DNA from: Methylocystaceae bacterium
Lineage (GTDB): Bacteria; Pseudomonadota; Alphaproteobacteria; Rhizobiales; Beijerinckiaceae
Direction of reading: 5' to 3'
DNA: 6,572 nucleotides
Assembly: GCA_003152255.1 (NCBI GenBank)
Contig: PLZT01000177.1
Span: forward strand, 1 to 6,572
Shown here in pieces: positions 1 through 4,936 of the stretch. Position 1 is the first letter of the stretch. Every line of letters starts with the position of its first letter. The position numbers and the translations under genes are program-made. A model generated the notes under the pieces. The model did not search any database, was not told the origin of the DNA, and saw only the letters and a list, made by a program, of their open reading frames with translations.

Positions 1-94
1 GCGCGCGCCTGGAAAGTTCATCCGCGGCGCTTCCCCTTCCGTTGGCGCGCCGTCGATGCTATTGGGCGCGCCTACGAAAGCGAGAGGGCGAAAA
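1..94. other. Upstream region of the fae-like gene
   Basis: No gene can be supported here. The stretch contains two GGCGCGCC octamers (about 44-51 and 65-72) and a GAGAGG ribosome-binding site at 82-87 that serves the gene starting at 95. One frame stays open from base 1, but its translation is Arg/Ala-rich and resembles no family I recognise. Confidence 0.4.
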
Positions 95-634
95 ATGAGC
101 GAGATTTGGTTGGCGACGGGCGAAGCGACGGTGCTCGCGGCGGATGGGCAATACACCGACGCGATGCCGGAGGTGATGATCGGAAATGTCAAAGGACCGG
201 TCGGCCATGCCTTCGCTTCGATGGCCGGGCAGGTCGCGGGACATCCGCGCATGTTCGTCATCCGCGATCTCAACCAGCAGGTCCGCCCGGCGACGATGAT
301 GACCACCAAAATGACTGTGAAGTCCGAGGCCTATGTCGAACTGCTCGGCGGCGTGGTGCAGGCGGCGACGGGCGACGCGATCATCGATTGCGTCGCGGAA
401 GGGATTCTGCCGAAGGCGGAACTGGGCGACCTGTGCATGGTCATCATGGTCTGGCTCGACCCGCGCTGCGCGAGCGACGAAAATCTCGACCGCAAGGATC
501 TCTACCGCACCAATTACGAGGCGACCAAGCTGGCGATCTCGCGCGCCATCAAGGGAGAGCCGACGATCGACGAACTGATCAAAAACCGCAAGTCGGTCTC
601 GCATTACGCGCTGGAAGGCGTGTTCGAGGTCTAG
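95..634 (+). CDS. fae: Formaldehyde-activating enzyme (Fae) homologue, Fae3-like
   Basis: The 179-aa product belongs to the Fae family, which in methylotrophs condenses formaldehyde with tetrahydromethanopterin in the cytoplasm. Family signatures are GEATVLAADG (residues 9-18), VAEGILP (100-106), and NYEATKLAISRAIKGEP (140-156), close to the NYEATKL segment of canonical Fae. The start at 95 is chosen over an in-frame ATG at 56 because GAGAGG lies 7 bases upstream and the protein then begins where the family begins. When aligned by eye from the DG motif to the I-G that follows, the His of canonical Fae (AHIDLIIG, proposed active-site acid) falls on Met24 (AMPEVMIG). Such divergence, with the DPRCASDENLD segment, resembles the Fae3-type paralogues of methylotrophs from memory. 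The family call is firm; whether it condenses formaldehyde, binds it for sensing, or does something else cannot be told. Only a palindromic repeat follows, so it is not in an operon with the convergent buf genes. Confidence 0.9.
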   Translation: MSEIWLATGEATVLAADGQYTDAMPEVMIGNVKGPVGHAFASMAGQVAGHPRMFVIRDLNQQVRPATMMTTKMTVKSEAYVELLGGVVQAATGDAIIDCVAEGILPKAELGDLCMVIMVWLDPRCASDENLDRKDLYRTNYEATKLAISRAIKGEPTIDELIKNRKSVSHYALEGVFEV

Positions 635-734
635 AGCAAGTTCCGCAAAAGTTGACAGACTTTTGCGATCAGAACTTGCTCCAGCATTTTGTTCTTGCGC
701 GATTTCTTATCGCTCGGATGATTCCATCCGAGCG
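634..734. repeat. Two-hairpin palindromic repeat (RIME/REP-like)
   Basis: Two perfect stem-loops lie in tandem between the convergent fae-like and bufC genes. The first pairs GAGCAAGTTC (634-643) with GAACTTGCTC (672-681) and CGCAAAAGT (644-652) with ACTTTTGCG (659-667), around loop TGACAG with an ATCA bulge. The second pairs CGCTCGGATG (711-720) with CATCCGAGCG (725-734) around ATTC. The first arm starts on the last base of the fae stop codon. The architecture resembles the intergenic palindromic elements scattered through Rhizobiales genomes; family membership is from memory. It may also act as a bidirectional transcription barrier. Confidence 0.75.
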
Positions 735-777
735 GAAAGCGCGCTAACGCACGTTTGGCGGCGCGTGGTTGGAGGCG

Positions 778-1614
778 CTATTTCGCCTCCGCCACGCCGA
801 TCACCAATCCTTCCGAAAACCACGTCACGAGAAACCGCGCGAGGCGCTCCGTCGCGGATTGGCTTTCGTTCTGGAACGCGACAAGCTGGCAGATGTCGCC
901 GAAGGATTGGCCGGCCATGGCCTCGAAGAGCGCGAGATGTTCGTCCGGATCGAGCTGGCGATAGGCGGGGTCGAGATCCGCGCGCCAAATGGCGATGGTT
1001 TCGCTCTCGCTCGCGTCCGACGGGCGATCCTCGAGCGCGCCTTCGTCCTCCTCATCAGCGCGCGCCGCCTCCTCGTCCTGCTCATCCGCGGTGGCGGCGG
1101 CATAGGCGTCCAGCACGCCGGCGGCGACTTCGATCAGCCGCAAACTGGGATGGAACGTGAAACCGAGGCGCGGCCAGTCTCGCGGCGAAAATTCCGCCAG
1201 CGTTTCGATGCTCTGCGCGGGCGCGTCGGCGGCGTCATAGGCGTCGGTGAGCGCGCGCTCGAACACCGCGAGACCGATGGCGAGCGCGTTGGCGCTCCAG
1301 TTCTCGCTCTCTCGCATGAACTCCGGCAACCGCGTGGTGTACCAGCGGGCGTTGCGCAGACGCGAGGGATTTTCGTCGATGTAGGCCTCGACGAGCGCCT
1401 CGAAATCATCGTCGCCCAGCAGGACGCGAAGCGCGGGATAATCCTCGTCGAGAAATTCCGCGAGCCGGAGGCGATAGGCGTTAACATAGACGCCCATCAT
1501 CGTGGGGCGGTCGGCCTCGCGCGGCGGCGCGACAACATCGAGAATCGCGCCGTCTTCCGCGTCGCCGGTCAGGACGGCCGATTGGAACAAGCTCTGCAAT
1601 TCGGCGAGCTTCAC
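778..1614 (-). CDS. bufC: Bufferin maturation partner BufC (DUF2063-family)
   Basis: The 278-aa protein is the partner of the upstream DUF692 enzyme. The N-terminal part (about 1-100) matches the DUF2063/HvfC-BufC N-terminal domain: a short helix, then GVYVNAYRLRLAEFLDEDYP (41-60), LLGDDDFEALVEAYI (65-79), NARWYTTRLPEFM (88-100). In the bufferin and MNIO-RiPP literature the C-terminal part of such proteins acts as a precursor-recognition element presenting the peptide leader to the MNIO. Unusual here is a very acidic low-complexity stretch at about 173-206 (DEQDEEAARADEEDEG at 177-192), probably a linker inside the C-terminal half. The start is GTG and overlaps the bufB stop in a GTGA arrangement, with CGGAG about 7 bases upstream, so translation is coupled to bufB. 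No membrane segment or signal peptide is evident, so it should act in the cytoplasm. The stop is TAG, and the repeat at 634-734 lies downstream. Confidence 0.88.
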   Translation of the reverse strand: MKLAELQSLFQSAVLTGDAEDGAILDVVAPPREADRPTMMGVYVNAYRLRLAEFLDEDYPALRVLLGDDDFEALVEAYIDENPSRLRNARWYTTRLPEFMRESENWSANALAIGLAVFERALTDAYDAADAPAQSIETLAEFSPRDWPRLGFTFHPSLRLIEVAAGVLDAYAAATADEQDEEAARADEEDEGALEDRPSDASESETIAIWRADLDPAYRQLDPDEHLALFEAMAGQSFGDICQLVAFQNESQSATERLARFLVTWFSEGLVIGVAEAK

Positions 1615-2456
1615 GCGGCGCTCCGCGACACGTTGGCGGCGATCGCGGCGTCGATGTCGCGCATGCGCTGGAGTTCGCCAAGCAATTCGGAGAAGGGCGG
1701 AAAATTGTCGTCGCGCTCGATCATCACGGAAACATCGCCGAAACGCCGACGCGCCCTCTCGTAAAGCGTCCAGACTTCCTCGCGGATGGGTTGGTCGTGC
1801 GTGTCGATGAGGTGCGTTTCATTGTCGGTGTGCCCGGCCATGTGAAATTGCGCGACGCGCTCCGCCGGAACGGCGTCGATGAAGGCGTTGATGTCGAAGC
1901 CGTGGTTGAATCCCGAAACGAAAACATTGTTCACGTCGAGCAGCAGCAGGCAGTCGGCGCGCTCCGCCATTTGCGCGACGAACTCCCATTCCGGCATTTC
2001 GGATTGGGTGAAGGTGACATAGGTCGAGGCGTTTTCGACGACCAGTCGCCGCTTGAGAATATCCTGAACGCGGCCGATGCGCTCGACCACATGGTCCAGC
2101 GCTTCGCGCGTGTAGGGAATCGGCAGCAGATCGTGCAGATTGCGACCGTGCACGCCGGTCCAGGCCAGATGATCCGAGACCCAGGCGGGTTCGACACTGT
2201 CGGCGAGAGTCTTGAGCGCTTTCAGATAGTCGAGGTCGAGCGGGTCGGTCGAGGCGAGCGACATCGAAACGCCGTGCATGACGATTGGATAGTCGGCGCG
2301 GAAGCGTTCCAGCATGGCCAGGGGGCGGCCGCCGGGAACCATGTAGTTTTCCGAGATGATCTCGAACCAGTCGACCGGCGGTCGAGTCGAAAGAATTTCG
2401 TCGTAATAGACGGGCCTCAAACCGAGGCCGTAGCCAAGGCGCGGGAGCGATTCCAT
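1611..2456 (-). CDS. bufB: Bufferin-modifying MNIO enzyme BufB (DUF692)
   Basis: The 281-aa product is a multinuclear non-heme iron oxidase (MNIO, DUF692), the family of MbnB and BufB, which oxidatively remodel Cys residues of precursor peptides; bufferin enzymes form thiooxazole-type heterocycles that bind copper. Its TIM-barrel landmarks are complete: LGYGLGLRPVYYDEIL (7-22), DWFEIISENYM (29-39), MHGVSMSL (60-67, H61), SDHLAW (94-99, D95 and H96), ENASTYV (141-147), LLLDVNNVFVSG (171-182), FHMAGHTD (204-211, H205 and H209), DTHDQPI (218-224), MIERDD (245-250). These hold the His, Asp and Glu residues expected to bind iron. The start at 2456 is preferred over an in-frame ATG 46 codons upstream because GGAGGAGC lies just ahead of it and the extra N-terminus is Arg-rich and unlike the family. 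It lies about 100 bases after bufA and overlaps bufC by 4 bases. No signal peptide is seen, so it is cytoplasmic. Confidence 0.95.
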   Translation of the reverse strand: MESLPRLGYGLGLRPVYYDEILSTRPPVDWFEIISENYMVPGGRPLAMLERFRADYPIVMHGVSMSLASTDPLDLDYLKALKTLADSVEPAWVSDHLAWTGVHGRNLHDLLPIPYTREALDHVVERIGRVQDILKRRLVVENASTYVTFTQSEMPEWEFVAQMAERADCLLLLDVNNVFVSGFNHGFDINAFIDAVPAERVAQFHMAGHTDNETHLIDTHDQPIREEVWTLYERARRRFGDVSVMIERDDNFPPFSELLGELQRMRDIDAAIAANVSRSAA

Positions 2457-2522
2457 GTCGAGCTCCTCCGGCGATCGGCGCCAAGCGATCCAGCTCCGTC
2501 GCCGCGTCCGAATTGGCGAGGA

Positions 2523-2544
2523 GCCGCCGCTTGCACGCGGCGGC
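2523..2544 (-). terminator. GC-rich hairpin between bufA and bufB (attenuator or processing site)
   Basis: GCCGCCGC (2523-2530) and GCGGCGGC (2537-2544) form a perfect 8-bp stem around a 6-base loop, 17 bases after the bufA stop. On the transcribed strand no T-run follows, so a complete intrinsic terminator is not supported. Partial termination or protection of the bufA mRNA 3' end, giving more precursor than enzyme, is an inference. Confidence 0.45.
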
Positions 2545-2560
2545 CGCTTCATTTTAAAGT

Positions 2561-2815
2561 TTAGTCCATGACCTTGCCGCCGGCGTCGGCGCAAGCTTTT
2601 TCGGACTCGACGAATATCCAGCCCTGGCCCTTGCAGGCGTTCATGCCCTTGCAGCTGTTCTTCGGGGTCATGCAGTCGCTTTTGGCCTTGCAGCTGTTGG
2701 CGCCGAGGCAGTGCACCTTGGCCGGCGTCGCGGCCGCCGCGGGCGTCGCTCCAGCGAGGGCGAGCGAGACTGCCGCTATGGCCAGCGCGGCCCCGGAACG
2801 CGTGTTGTTTTTCAT
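2561..2815 (-). CDS. bufA: Bufferin precursor peptide, BufA2-type
   Basis: This is an 84-aa exported Cys-rich peptide, the likely substrate of BufB/BufC. Residues 1-28 form a signal peptide (MKNNTRSG, hydrophobic run 9-22, then ATPAAAA), which in bufferins also serves as the leader recognised before export. The mature part carries six Cys (36, 42, 48, 55, 61, 75) in near-regular spacing, with HCLGANSCKAKSDC, NSCKGMNACKGQGW, then a final ACADAGGKV. The CKG...ACKGQGW pattern is that of the BufA2 family of periplasmic bufferin-type copper-binding peptides; BufA1/DUF2282 proteins have EGKCG motifs instead, which are absent here. The ATG at 2815 has AGGA about 7-8 bases upstream. It is first in the bufA-bufB-bufC order, with a candidate promoter and 5'-UTR hairpin before it and a GC-rich hairpin after it. 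Which Cys residues are modified cannot be read from sequence. Confidence 0.88.
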   Translation of the reverse strand: MKNNTRSGAALAIAAVSLALAGATPAAAATPAKVHCLGANSCKAKSDCMTPKNSCKGMNACKGQGWIFVESEKACADAGGKVMD

Positions 2816-2855
2816 CGGATTTCCTGCCTTACAATTTTATTGTCGGTCCCGTTGG

Positions 2856-2881
2856 CGAGCGTCCTTATGGACGAAGTCTCG
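2856..2881 (-). promoter_or_regulatory. 5'-UTR stem-loop of bufA
   Basis: CGTCC-TTAT-GGACG (2860-2873) is a perfect 5-bp hairpin extended by CGAG (2856-2859) pairing with CTCG (2878-2881), with a one-sided AAGT bulge. It would lie near the 5' end of the mRNA if the promoter at 2896-2924 is real. It may stabilise the transcript or regulate it; no known riboswitch is recognised. Confidence 0.35.
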
Positions 2882-2895
2882 TCGCGGCCGGCGGC

Positions 2896-2924
2896 AGGAT
2901 ATGTCGCCTCTTGGCGCCTTGCAA
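2896..2924 (-). promoter_or_regulatory. bufA: Candidate sigma70-type promoter for bufABC
   Basis: Read on the minus strand, TTGCAA (2924-2919) and TATCCT (2901-2896) are separated by exactly 17 bases. Each box matches its consensus at four of six positions. It would place the start of transcription near 2889, about 74 bases before the bufA ATG and just after the hairpin at 2947-2968. Bufferin operons elsewhere are reported under ECF sigma control, and I found no clear ECF motif, so this is tentative. Confidence 0.35.
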
Positions 2925-2946
2925 CCGACCCCTTGGCGGCGGCGAA

Positions 2947-2968
2947 GGGAGCCGCCGCCGCGGCTCCC
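2947..2968 (-). terminator. Perfect 9-bp hairpin downstream of the His-rich gene
   Basis: GGGAGCCGC (2947-2955) and GCGGCTCCC (2960-2968) pair perfectly around CGCC. Read on the minus strand it lies about 97 bases after the His-rich gene and 7 bases after the micro-ORF stop, and before the bufA promoter candidate. Only two T residues follow, so it is at best a weak or factor-assisted terminator separating the two transcription units. Confidence 0.4.
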
Positions 2969-2975
2969 TGGAGTC

Positions 2976-3035
2976 TCACTTCTTGCAGCGGCGCCTGGCC
3001 TTGCAATGATGCTTGGTGGTGCAATGGCTCTTCAT
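2976..3035 (-). CDS. Possible 19-aa Cys/His/Lys-rich micro-ORF
   Basis: The minus strand reads MKSHCTTKHHCKARRRCKK and then TGA. A GGTGG six bases before the ATG is a weak ribosome-binding site. Three Cys and three His in 19 residues, between two metal-peptide genes, are notable. The frame stays open for several codons upstream of the ATG, so it could instead be the frameshifted relic of a longer Cys/His-rich gene. It has no leader, so as a free peptide it would stay in the cytoplasm. It resembles no family I can name. Confidence 0.25.
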   Translation of the reverse strand: MKSHCTTKHHCKARRRCKK

Positions 3036-3064
3036 GTGAACCACCGCGTTACTTGGCGCCGGCC

Positions 3065-3271
3065 TTACTTCGCGCCGCCCGCGGGCTCGGCCGGAGCGGG
3101 AGCGGCCTTGTCGTCCTTCTTCGCGGCGCAGCCGTCCTTGTTGCACTTATGCTTTTCGGCGTGGTGTTTACGATGATGATGATGCTTCGCGGCCGCCGGC
3201 GCGACGCCGGCGAGAACCAATGCAACCGCGGCGACGGCGATCGTCGAACCGGAAATAATATTCGTCTTCAT
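3065..3271 (-). CDS. Small exported His-rich peptide with a bufferin-like leader
   Basis: This is a 68-aa peptide with a clear signal sequence (MKTNIISG, hydrophobic 9-22, then GVAPAAA, cleavage near 28) and a strongly metal-binding-like core: KHHHHRKHHAEKHKCNKDGC at 29-48 with seven His and two Cys (43, 48), then a Lys/Asp and Ala/Pro tail ending AEPAGGAK. The start at 3271 is chosen because GGGAG lies 6 bases upstream; earlier in-frame ATGs would overlap or precede that site. The leader matches the BufA leader at 17 of 28 positions when aligned without gaps, while the cores differ. No named family is recognised. A periplasmic copper- or nickel-binding role is inferred from composition and neighbours. 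It could be an additional BufB/BufC substrate or simply a His-rich metal buffer. It is transcribed away from the PCuAC gene, in the same direction as bufABC. Confidence 0.75.
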   Translation of the reverse strand: MKTNIISGSTIAVAAVALVLAGVAPAAAKHHHHRKHHAEKHKCNKDGCAAKKDDKAAPAPAEPAGGAK

Positions 3272-3610
3272 CAGCATCTCCCAAAAGTCCGATGACATAT
3301 CCGCTTGGCCGGCGGCCGCGGCAAAACCTGTCCGCGCAGGTTTCGCTAGCTATACCACCTGCCGGCGGATTGGCCAGCCGTTTCCGCGGCGCTATGTCGC
3401 AGGCGGAATTGCCGAGCGTCTATAAAAAACATCGTCTTGATCGAAGGTGATGATCGCTTCGCGCGCCGGCGCGCCGCCCGCCCAATCGGCGGCGCCCAAT
3501 ATAAATCTCGACACTCGTCTTCGTGGAGCAGTAGGAAAGTGCGCGGGCTCGACTTCCCTCGCGCGCCGCGAAATATGGCGACGACGCGGAAAACACCAAC
3601 GGAGAGAACG
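3272..3610. promoter_or_regulatory. Divergent regulatory region of the copper island
   Basis: About 340 bases separate the His-rich gene (-) from the PCuAC gene (+). They hold the inverted repeat at 3324-3343, a minus-strand TATAGC (3354-3349) that could be a -10 box without a good -35, the 14-bp palindrome GCGCGCCGGCGCGC at 3461-3474, and plus-strand TATAAA at 3421-3426 and 3500-3505 without convincing -35 boxes. The ribosome-binding site GGAGAG (3601-3606) serves the PCuAC gene. No further gene is supported. Confidence 0.4.
3324..3343. promoter_or_regulatory. Candidate operator inverted repeat upstream of the His-rich gene
   Basis: AAACCTG (3324-3330) and CAGGTTT (3337-3343) form a perfect 7-bp inverted repeat with a 6-base centre. 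A further ACCTGC at 3357-3362 is complementary to GCAGGT at 3336-3341. The repeat lies just downstream of a possible minus-strand -10 (TATAGC, 3354-3349), where a repressor would block transcription. The regulator is not in the window. An mRNA hairpin is the alternative. Confidence 0.4.
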
Positions 3611-4327
3611 ATGTCCATTGATCGACGCGACCTGTTGCATTCCCTTCTGCGTTCCGCGGCCGGCGGCGTTTTCGTGGCGATCACGACTTGCGCGTCGGTC
3701 GGAGCCCACGAATATGAGGCGGGCAATATCACCGTCGAGCATCCCTGGCTGCGCTCGCCGGGCGATGGCGAGACGACCGCGCCGCTGTTCATGATCATCG
3801 AGAACAAGGGCGACACGCCCGACAAGCTGATCGGCGCGAGGGCCGCGAAGGTCGGCAAGATCGTCATCCACACCGACCCCGCGCGGATCGTCGTGCCGCA
3901 CGGAATCGTCATTCCGCCGCGCGCCACGGTGACGCTCCAACCCGGCGGTCCCCATGTCGGCTTGCACGACGTGACGAAGATGAACCCCGTCGGCTGGGGC
4001 TTCGAACTTACGCTGATCTTCGAAAAAGCCGGCGAGGTGACGATCGACGCCTCTGTCGAGGCGCCCGACGCCAAACATGCGCATGACGCCGAGGCGACGG
4101 AGCGCTGGGAGAAGGCTCACGGCGCGAAGAAGGAAGCGGAGCCCGCGGCGCACGAAGAGCATCACGACGCCCATGCGGATCACGTGCATATGCACGAAGA
4201 ACACGAGCATATGCACGAAGCACATGAGCACGCGGCCGAGGAAGCGCCCGATGTCGCCGGCATGGACCACAGCAAGCTCAATCACGGCGTGCTTGGCCAC
4301 GCGCCGTCGGCGCCGAGTGGCGACTGA
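3611..4327 (+). CDS. PCuAC-domain periplasmic copper protein with His/Met-rich tail (PmoF-like)
   Basis: This 238-aa protein has an RR-containing signal (IDRRDLLHSLL, then a hydrophobic run 15-30), suggesting Tat export. Cleavage after VGA (30-32) would make His33 the mature N-terminus. Residues about 37-150 form the PCuAC (DUF461) fold: HPWLRS (44-49), PLFMIIENKGDTPDKLIGA (58-76), VIHTDP (85-90), IVIPPRATVTLQPGGPHVGL (99-118), LTLIFEKAGEVTI (133-145). The usual HxnM...HxM copper ligands are incomplete: His87 and His115 remain, but HxM is HVG and the intermediate Met is lost. Published methanotroph PmoF1/PmoF2 proteins lack that motif too and bind Cu(II) through a histidine brace, so His33 is a plausible ligand here. 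The tail has 12 His in residues 181-207 plus Met194, Met201 and MDH at 218-220. GGAGAG lies 4 bases before the ATG at 3611; the open frame runs further upstream, but that part looks non-coding. Divergent from the His-rich gene and bufferin genes. Confidence 0.88.
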   Translation: MSIDRRDLLHSLLRSAAGGVFVAITTCASVGAHEYEAGNITVEHPWLRSPGDGETTAPLFMIIENKGDTPDKLIGARAAKVGKIVIHTDPARIVVPHGIVIPPRATVTLQPGGPHVGLHDVTKMNPVGWGFELTLIFEKAGEVTIDASVEAPDAKHAHDAEATERWEKAHGAKKEAEPAAHEEHHDAHADHVHMHEEHEHMHEAHEHAAEEAPDVAGMDHSKLNHGVLGHAPSAPSGD

Positions 4328-4435
4328 GCGGCAATTTCGAAGGGGCGGCTCCCTCTCCGGGGGGGCGTCGCCGCGCTCGCGAAGGCTACGCTTTTTCTAC
4401 CGCGGGGCAGCGGGCGGACGGCGTAAAGGATAGGC
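4328..4435. other. Convergent intergenic spacer
   Basis: This spacer lies between the ends of the PCuAC gene (+) and the Sel1 gene (-). It is G/C-rich with a GGGGGGG run near 4360 and a CTTTTTC near 4390. I see no convincing stem followed by a T-run, so the terminators remain unassigned. Confidence 0.4.
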
Positions 4436-4936
4436 TCATTTCGGCTTCCAGTCGGTCGCCGCCTGCTGCGCGTCCGCGAGTTCCGATTCGGTCATCCGAG
4501 CCGCCAGCCCCTTGCGGTTCGCCGCGGCGACATCGCGCGCCGTCGCGTCGGTGGGGCCGGCGAGCTTCGCGATGGCCAGGCTGTACCACTTATGCGCCTC
4601 GACATTATCCTGCGGCACGCCGACGCCGGCGTCGTACATCGCGCCGAGATTGACCATCGCGGGCGCGTAACCGTGTTCCGCCGCCTCGTGGAACCACGTC
4701 GCCGCCTGGTTCTGGTCCTGCGGGACGCCGAGCCCGTTTTGATACATGAAGGCGATGCTGCTCTGGGCGGCGGGGTCGCCCTGTTGCGCCAGCGGCGCGA
4801 GGAGTTTTAGCGCGGTCGCGTAATCCCCGCGCAGATAGGCGTCCATGCCTTCTTCCAAGGGTTTCGCGGCCGCCAGAGAGCAAAGGCCCGCGGACAGGAC
4901 GAGAGCCATGAATGCGAGTTTGATGCGTAATTTCAT
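4436..4936 (-). CDS. Small exported Sel1-repeat protein
   Basis: The 166-aa protein has a signal peptide (MKLRIK, hydrophobic 7-22, AAAK cleavage near 24), a TPR-like helix pair around 27-52 (EEGMDAYLRGDYATALKLLA), then two Sel1 repeats at about 54-89 (DPAAQSSIAFMYQNGLGVPQ, AATWFHEAAEHGY) and 90-125 (YAPAMVNLGAMYDAGVGVPQ, AHKWYSLAIAKL). The last 40 residues are helical and charged. Sel1 repeats mediate protein-protein contacts, and small exported forms are common in alphaproteobacteria with mostly unknown partners. The start at 4936 is chosen because the signal peptide begins there and AGAGG lies about 9 bases upstream; the same frame is open for 146 more codons upstream, but that stretch looks like chance. 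Whether it belongs to the adjacent copper island is unknown; convergence with the PCuAC gene argues for separate transcription. Confidence 0.85.
   Translation of the reverse strand: MKLRIKLAFMALVLSAGLCSLAAAKPLEEGMDAYLRGDYATALKLLAPLAQQGDPAAQSSIAFMYQNGLGVPQDQNQAATWFHEAAEHGYAPAMVNLGAMYDAGVGVPQDNVEAHKWYSLAIAKLAGPTDATARDVAAANRKGLAARMTESELADAQQAATDWKPK

Noticed and set aside
44..72. Two GGCGCGCC octamers near the window start as a direct repeat
   Set aside because: Short self-complementary GC octamers are expected in DNA of this composition, and no longer shared sequence flanks them.
56..94. Earlier ATG for the fae-like gene
   Set aside because: The additional 13 residues do not resemble Fae N-termini, and GAGAGG is placed correctly only for the ATG at 95.
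769..1764. Plus-strand 331-codon open frame antisense to bufC and bufB
   Set aside because: It is the mirror of two clearly recognisable genes in GC-rich DNA; its translation is Arg/Glu/Val-rich with no family match and no ribosome-binding site of note.
1791..2564. Plus-strand 257-codon open frame antisense to bufB
   Set aside because: Shadow of the MNIO gene, whose motifs are complete on the other strand.
2457..2594. In-frame extension of BufB and overlap with bufA
   Set aside because: A strong GGAGGAGC site precedes the ATG at 2456, from which the length matches MNIO proteins; the extension includes the intergenic hairpin.
3437..3610. In-frame N-terminal extension of the PCuAC protein by 58 codons
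   Set aside because: The RR signal sequence and a good ribosome-binding site place the start at 3611; the extension is Arg-rich and non-family.
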